In this document: piece by piece, positions 60,199 through 64,000 of the stretch
Numbering within the stretch: position 1 is the stretch's first letter
Layout: every line of letters begins with the position of its first letter
Source: Bog-473 sp963730785
Lineage (GTDB): Bacteria > Actinomycetota > Acidimicrobiia > Acidimicrobiales > RAAP-2
DNA length: 64,000 nucleotides
Direction of reading: 5' to 3'
NCBI GenBank assembly: GCA_963730785.1
Contig: CAVSTF010000015.1
Span: 1-64,000 of the forward strand
Made by a program: the position numbers and the translations under genes
The notes under the pieces: model-generated
What the model was told of the DNA's origin: nothing
What the model saw: only the letters and a program-made list of their open reading frames with translations
Database searches by the model: none

Positions 60199-61626
60199 TT
60201 CGCCTTGGGTAGGGACTTCCAGTTCTGCACGACAACCCAGCACTGACCGGCTGCTGGCGCTGGCGGCTTGCCACGCAGGCACTGCGTGGTGGCGGGATGG
60301 TTGTCGTGCACCTTCACCACCCGATACGCCGTTGGGCCGTAGAACTTGCTCGGACCGTAACTGAGGATCGGGCGAGAACCCGCCGGGGAAATTCGTGACC
60401 CGCGACATGGCTTCGACGAAGGTCCGGCGGTTGAGACCCCGGCCCGCCATCGAAGCCGCCTTGGTGAAGAGGCGGATCTCCTGACACCAGGCCTGCACCG
60501 GGCCCTGCTCTTCGATGTCGTCGTTGATATTTCCCTTGGGGGTCTGCGGATAGGCCTTGTGCCAAGTGGTCCAACAACTGCTCACGCCGGGGTCGTAGCC
60601 ACCCTGTGAGGAGGGAATGGGCTCATCTATGCCGCCCAGCGTTTCCGTCGTCACGCCTTCCTGCCCGTTCAAGGCCTTCTCGTAGGGAACGGGAATGAGA
60701 CCGAGTGCAATTTCAATGCCGAACTGATAGTCGCTCAGCAGAAGTTTGGGAAAGAAGCTCTGAGTGGTCTCGGCACCCAAGTAGGGCAGTAGTGCGTTCT
60801 CAGGTAGCAGGGGAATCACCGACTGCACCCCCGCACCCTTGAATCGCTCGGCGGCGAGCGCGGCGTCGGAGTCGGTGGTGTTGGTCTCTCCGACGTCCGC
60901 CGCCACGGTCTCCACCAAGGGCGTGACCCCGATTTTCTTGAGATCCGGCAGCAGGTAGTAGTTCAGGGCCGCTTGATCGCTGGCCTGGTCCGACACCACC
61001 ACGCCAAGCTTGCGTGCATGTCCCAACCGGCCCGAAGCCAACCCCCAATTCACGGTGGCGCTGAGTACGGGTGCGTCGTCCGGGCCAGTCCACCAGAGGT
61101 AGGGAGCCCCAAGCTGGGTCCAGTCGGTGATGGTGGTCCACTGGGCCAGCATCGGCGTGTGGCCCTCCTGGGTAATGCACAACTCGTTGTCCCCTTCGAT
61201 CGTGCCAACGCCATCTAGCACGGCGAACACCGGAGGGCTCCCCTCCGTCCATTGCTTGCACAGAGCCCGAATCGAAGCGTCGTCGGCCGGATTAAACGGA
61301 ACGATCATGGGATTGATCTTTCGCCCATTGATCCCACCGGCATTGTTGACCTGATCCACGAAGAGATGAATCGCCTTGGCCTGCTCGCCGAACTCCGCAT
61401 CCTCTTCCACTTCGAACTGACCTTCGACGCTGGTCAGCGAAATGATCGGGAACACCACGTTGATCGCATGAGCGATGACGCCCCGCGAGCTCAGGCTGGC
61501 CTTGGACACCGGCGTCGGCTTGAAGGCATTGATGGATGCGCCGGCCGAGCTGGGCAGCATCGCGCTCATGAGCGCCAACATGCCAGCGAGAACTGCCACC
61601 AGCCCGCCATACTTCATGCCACGCAT
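60195..61626 (-). CDS. Periplasmic-type solute-binding protein (branched-chain amino acid family), C-terminal frameshift
   Basis: This is a protein of about 476 residues of the type I periplasmic-binding/leucine-isoleucine-valine group. The N-terminal hydrophobic signal is YGGLVAVLAGMLALMSAMLP. The body has AKAIHLFVDQVNNAGGINGRKI and ELCITQEGHTPMLAQWTT. After FPGGFSP the open frame runs antisense to DUF385, while the family end continues in another frame (ILSYGPSKFYGPTAYRVVKV, ending VVVQNWKSLPKAN) to a TAG at 60195. An extra base near 60375 explains it. No permease genes are adjacent. Confidence 0.85.
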
Positions 61627-61723
61627 GGTCCGCCCCTTGTCGACCGCGCCATCCCCCCGGTCGTCAACATAGCGGGAGGATCCTTCCGTGCCAATGTTGC
61701 CTCGGAGACGCTTAAATGGACGG

Positions 61724-61960
61724 ATGGCCACTTCGATCACCATCAATAACGTGCCTGAAAGGGTTCGGGATGAACTGACAGCGAGAGCTGCTCGCTTAGG
61801 CAAATCTCTCCAAGAGTTCCTTCTACTTCACCTCACTCAGATGGCTTCGCGAAGCAGTGTGGAAGAAATCGTCGCTCGCGCGCGAGGAAGAGTCCAGGTC
61901 ACCCACTCGGTGATTGAGGTGTCTGCGATACTGGCTGACCGCGACGCCGATCGGCGCTGA
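61724..61960 (+). CDS. Orphan VapB/FitA-like antitoxin
   Basis: This is a 78-residue ribbon-helix-helix protein: MATSITINNVPERVRDELTA, then RAARLGKSLQEFLL, ending AILADRDADRR. This is the usual form of actinobacterial VapB antitoxins, in which a VapC gene follows immediately. Here no PIN-domain VapC gene follows: a kinase gene on the opposite strand begins 5 bases after the stop. It appears to be an orphan antitoxin. Confidence 0.8.
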   Translation: MATSITINNVPERVRDELTARAARLGKSLQEFLLLHLTQMASRSSVEEIVARARGRVQVTHSVIEVSAILADRDADRR

Positions 61961-61965
61961 GGCAT

Positions 61966-62512
61966 TCACGGCCCACGCCTGTCGAGCAGATCGACCACCT
62001 TGGCCACATTGTTGTCCCATTGAGCCGCCGCATCGAGCACCAGATCGGAGTCTTCGGGCGTCATCCAGGATGATCCTGACCGTTGAACCTCCTCCCACGT
62101 CAGCTCGTACCAATTGGGGATATGTCGCTGCCGCCCTTCGAGCCGAGACTGATGCACCACAACGTCGGAACAGTGAGTTGCGATCAGGACGAATGCTGCA
62201 GCTTCCTCGTGAGCCAACTCTCGACACCGTGCGATCTCCGGTGGGCGGGCTACCCCATCCAGTACCACCGAACGTCGGGCCCTGAGTTGCGACTGCGCCA
62301 GCAAAGTCAGGATTGACCAGCCCACGACTCGATGTCCTGAGGGCTCCATCTTTCCAAGCACGCGCTCGCAGCTCCGGATACGGCCGGAGCGCACTCATCG
62401 CCCAATCGTGGGCCAGGACAGCGGCGTTGAGTTCACTGGCGACGACATCCGCCACGGACGACTTCCCGGTTCCAGGTAGTCCGGTCACCAGGACCAAGAC
62501 CGGAGGTGTGTC
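61966..62512 (-). pseudogene. P-loop kinase, frameshifted
   Basis: The start MDTPPVLVLVTGLPGTGKSSVADVVA (ATG 62512) has a Walker A. The frame goes off after RPYPELRAR (about 62357). The family sequence continues in another frame (VVGWSILTLLAQSQLRARRSVVLDGVA, then WDNNVAKVVDLLDRRG) to 61966. A one-base extra in GCGCG is the likely cause. Probably a small nucleoside/cytidylate or chloramphenicol-phosphotransferase-like kinase of the AAA_33 type. It follows the PNPOx gene by 8 bases. Confidence 0.8.
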
Positions 62513-62520
62513 CATGTCCC

Positions 62521-63060
62521 TCAGTCCAGATCGAATTGCCAACGGGTGGCGCCACCCGGTTCAACCGTCAAGGTCGCCGTCGCTTGTCGGGCGATCAATC
62601 GGTAAACGTGCCAGGGCGGCGGACCGGCTGACGGCGCGCTGTACTCGGCCGTAAGTGCAGTTCCGCTGTCGTCCACTCGAGCGGGCCAACCTGTCGCGTT
62701 CCACTGCTCCGCCATGGCGGCCACGGTGGTTGGGTCGCTGATTCGTTCAGCCACACCGTCCACGATCAGATCGAACTCGTGAGTGGAGATACTCAGGGTG
62801 CAGCGCGGATCCCGAACCAGGTTCTGCGCCTTGCGAGTGCCGTCTCCGGTTTCAAACCAGAAGGATCCCTCAACCCAAGGCGCGCCAACTCCCGTGACAT
62901 GGGGCGAGCCATCCGGGTTGATGGTGACCAGCCAACTGGTGTGTCGGTCCGGCCCACCGGAACCCGGTGCTTGCGACACTCCACGTTCGAGACGATTGGT
63001 GATGATGGTCCAGTCGATGATCGGCAAGTCATACAGATCAGCAAGATTCTTCGTTTTCAT
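62521..63060 (-). CDS. Pyridoxamine 5'-phosphate oxidase-fold protein
   Basis: This is a 179-residue split-barrel FMN/F420-binding protein (SWLVTINPDGSPHVTGVGAPWVEGSFWF; KAQNLVRDPRCTLSIS). Such proteins bind FMN, heme or F420. It leads a two-gene minus-strand unit with the P-loop kinase. It is divergent from the cupin gene at 63112. Confidence 0.87.
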   Translation of the reverse strand: MKTKNLADLYDLPIIDWTIITNRLERGVSQAPGSGGPDRHTSWLVTINPDGSPHVTGVGAPWVEGSFWFETGDGTRKAQNLVRDPRCTLSISTHEFDLIVDGVAERISDPTTVAAMAEQWNATGWPARVDDSGTALTAEYSAPSAGPPPWHVYRLIARQATATLTVEPGGATRWQFDLD

Positions 63061-63111
63061 AGGAGGCGTTCAAGCCTACGATCAAACGTGGCTCATAGCG
63101 AGGGAGTGGAC

Positions 63112-63534
63112 ATGGTCGAGAGCATCAGCGCAAACCGCAGCCCGGTCGTGCTGGCACCGGGCGAGGGACGCCAGTACCCGATGGGCCGCATTTCGGCCGT
63201 CTTCAAGGCGGACCATGACGAGGCCGCTGATGGGTATTCGATTTCAGAGTGGTGGCTCGAGCCGCACACCAAGGGTCCCGGTGCGCATGCCCATCCCGAG
63301 GACGATGTGTTCTACGTCCTCAGTGGCACCATGAGCGTGCTGGTCGATACCGAGTGGTTTGAGGCCACCACGGGGTCGTTCGTACTGGTCCCGGGAAATG
63401 TGACCCATGATTTCGAGAACCGAACCTCCGAGCGAGCGGGAATGCTCAACGTCTCAGCACCGGGCAACTTTGAGGAACACATGCCCGGGATCTCCAAATG
63501 GTTCATTGAGCATCCGCCGGGCGATGCCCACTAG
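63112..63534 (+). CDS. Cupin-domain protein
   Basis: This is a 140-residue single-domain cupin with the two metal-binding motifs (HAHPEDDVFYVLSGTMSVLVD; VLVPGNVTHDFEN). It may be an enzyme (dioxygenase, isomerase) or a regulator-like sensor. The ATG at 63112 is preceded by GAGGGAG. The stop overlaps the stop of the TauD-type gene by 4 bases. Confidence 0.87.
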   Translation: MVESISANRSPVVLAPGEGRQYPMGRISAVFKADHDEAADGYSISEWWLEPHTKGPGAHAHPEDDVFYVLSGTMSVLVDTEWFEATTGSFVLVPGNVTHDFENRTSERAGMLNVSAPGNFEEHMPGISKWFIEHPPGDAH

Positions 63535-64000
63535 GACACCGGTTGCGGTGTCTCTCCCTTGACGCTGGTTCTGAACATCTCTCGACGAACGCCCGAGTAG
63601 TCATTCAAGGCGTTGTGCATGGTGCACCGGTTGTCCCAGATGGCCAGCGTGTGCACGTCCCACCGCAGGCGACAAGTGAAGTTCTCGTTGGTGGCATGTC
63701 GGTAGAGGTACTCCAAGAGCGACTGTGACTCGGCCGGCATCCAGCCCTGGAACCGGACGGTGTAGATCGGGTTCACATAGAGCGCGGCTTGTCGGGTCAC
63801 TGGATGCATGATCACCGCCGGGTGCACCTGCTCGGCATAGGCCTCGGCCGACGGCGCGATGGCCATTGAGGTCAGGTCCTTCACCTTGTCGAGCAATCCG
63901 CCCGTGCCGTAGGCCAGGCCGGCCGAGTGCACGGCCTGTAGGCCGGCCAGAGTCGCCCTGAGCCCGTGAGACAGCGACTCGTAGGCCAGGTACTGGTTCG
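63531..64000 (-). CDS. TauD/TfdA-family dioxygenase, partial (5' end outside the window)
   Basis: This is the C-terminal part of a 2-oxoglutarate/Fe(II) dioxygenase. It has a helix LAYESLSHGLRATLAGLQAVH, HPAVIMHPVTRQAALYVNP, and the second histidine region IWDNRCTMHNALNDYSGVRREMFRTSV, where His (TMH) and Arg (RRE) bind iron and 2-oxoglutarate. The frame is open to the window end; the start is not present. Substrates of the family include taurine and chlorinated phenoxy acids; here unknown. Confidence 0.88.
   Translation of the reverse strand, partial: NQYLAYESLSHGLRATLAGLQAVHSAGLAYGTGGLLDKVKDLTSMAIAPSAEAYAEQVHPAVIMHPVTRQAALYVNPIYTVRFQGWMPAESQSLLEYLYRHATNENFTCRLRWDVHTLAIWDNRCTMHNALNDYSGVRREMFRTSVKGETPQPVS

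Noticed and set aside
1..64000. CRISPR arrays, prophage, insertion sequences, rRNA and tRNA genes
   Set aside because: No regular spacer-repeat pattern, transposase, phage structural gene or cloverleaf besides tmRNA was seen on reading both strands.

Overview
The window looks like chromosomal DNA from an actinobacterium, most likely a member of the Acidimicrobiia or a related deep branch (inference). The evidence is a fairly high GC content, frequent GTG starts, a mec-cysO-cysM operon like that of Mycobacterium, F420-type luciferase-like oxidoreductases and a DUF385 protein, a bacterial Ku, a topoisomerase IB, and GAF-ANTAR, STAS and SpoIIE-type phosphatase regulators. I see no prophage, IS element, CRISPR array, tRNA or rRNA. 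The one clear structured RNA is tmRNA (ssrA).

Layout. 0-5 kb: a methyltransferase diverging from an XRE-cupin regulator, the mec-cysO-cysM cysteine operon, then smpB and ssrA, which together make the trans-translation system. 4-12.3 kb: a STAS protein, a PAS-PP2C phosphatase, methylmalonate-semialdehyde dehydrogenase (frameshifted), a hydrolase, an amidohydrolase and a hydrolase-adenylate cyclase fusion (frameshifted). 12.5-16.8 kb: a Baeyer-Villiger-type monooxygenase and a YtrA-like GntR/ABC operon. 16.8-24.6 kb: a signalling block with an ECF sigma factor, a membrane BNR-repeat protein, a DUF4232-like exported protein, a Ser/Thr kinase with an external bulb-lectin domain, an FHA-LuxR regulator and a second PP2C phosphatase. 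24.6-34.8 kb: redox and sugar metabolism (LLM oxidoreductase, SDR, enolase-superfamily enzyme, GH15, a TPP-dependent oxidase and a GMC/gluconate-dehydrogenase-like pair). 35.5-38.5 kb: a tightly overlapped operon of acyl-CoA dehydrogenase-like protein, PIG-L deacetylase, NodS-like methyltransferase and GT2 glycosyltransferase. 38.5-45 kb: a PfpI protein, topoisomerase IB and a seven-gene Mrp-type antiporter operon. 45-56.6 kb: a stress and DNA-protection region with small basic or acidic proteins, PEBP, quinone oxidoreductase, DUF72, OtsA, Ku, GAF-ANTAR and STAS. 56.9-64 kb: a DUF4331 operon, a DUF385 protein, a solute-binding protein, an orphan VapB-like antitoxin, a P-loop kinase, a PNPOx-fold protein, a cupin protein and a partial TauD-type dioxygenase that runs off the end.

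Two patterns cross the whole window. First, at least nine recognisable gene families are interrupted by single-base frameshifts, often in short G/C or T runs. This suggests assembly or read error more than true gene decay. Second, several genes (smpB, mec, two phosphatase/STAS genes, gntR, fha-luxR) have a TANNNT -10-like hexamer 6-8 bases before the start codon and no Shine-Dalgarno sequence, which is the signature of leaderless transcription known in Actinobacteria.

The least understood parts are the Nod-factor-like operon at 35.5-38.5 kb, the dispersed two-hairpin element at about 4.04-4.11 and 12.48-12.55 kb, the overlapping -10 elements between mec and smpB, and the tandem palindromes before the gene at 52972.
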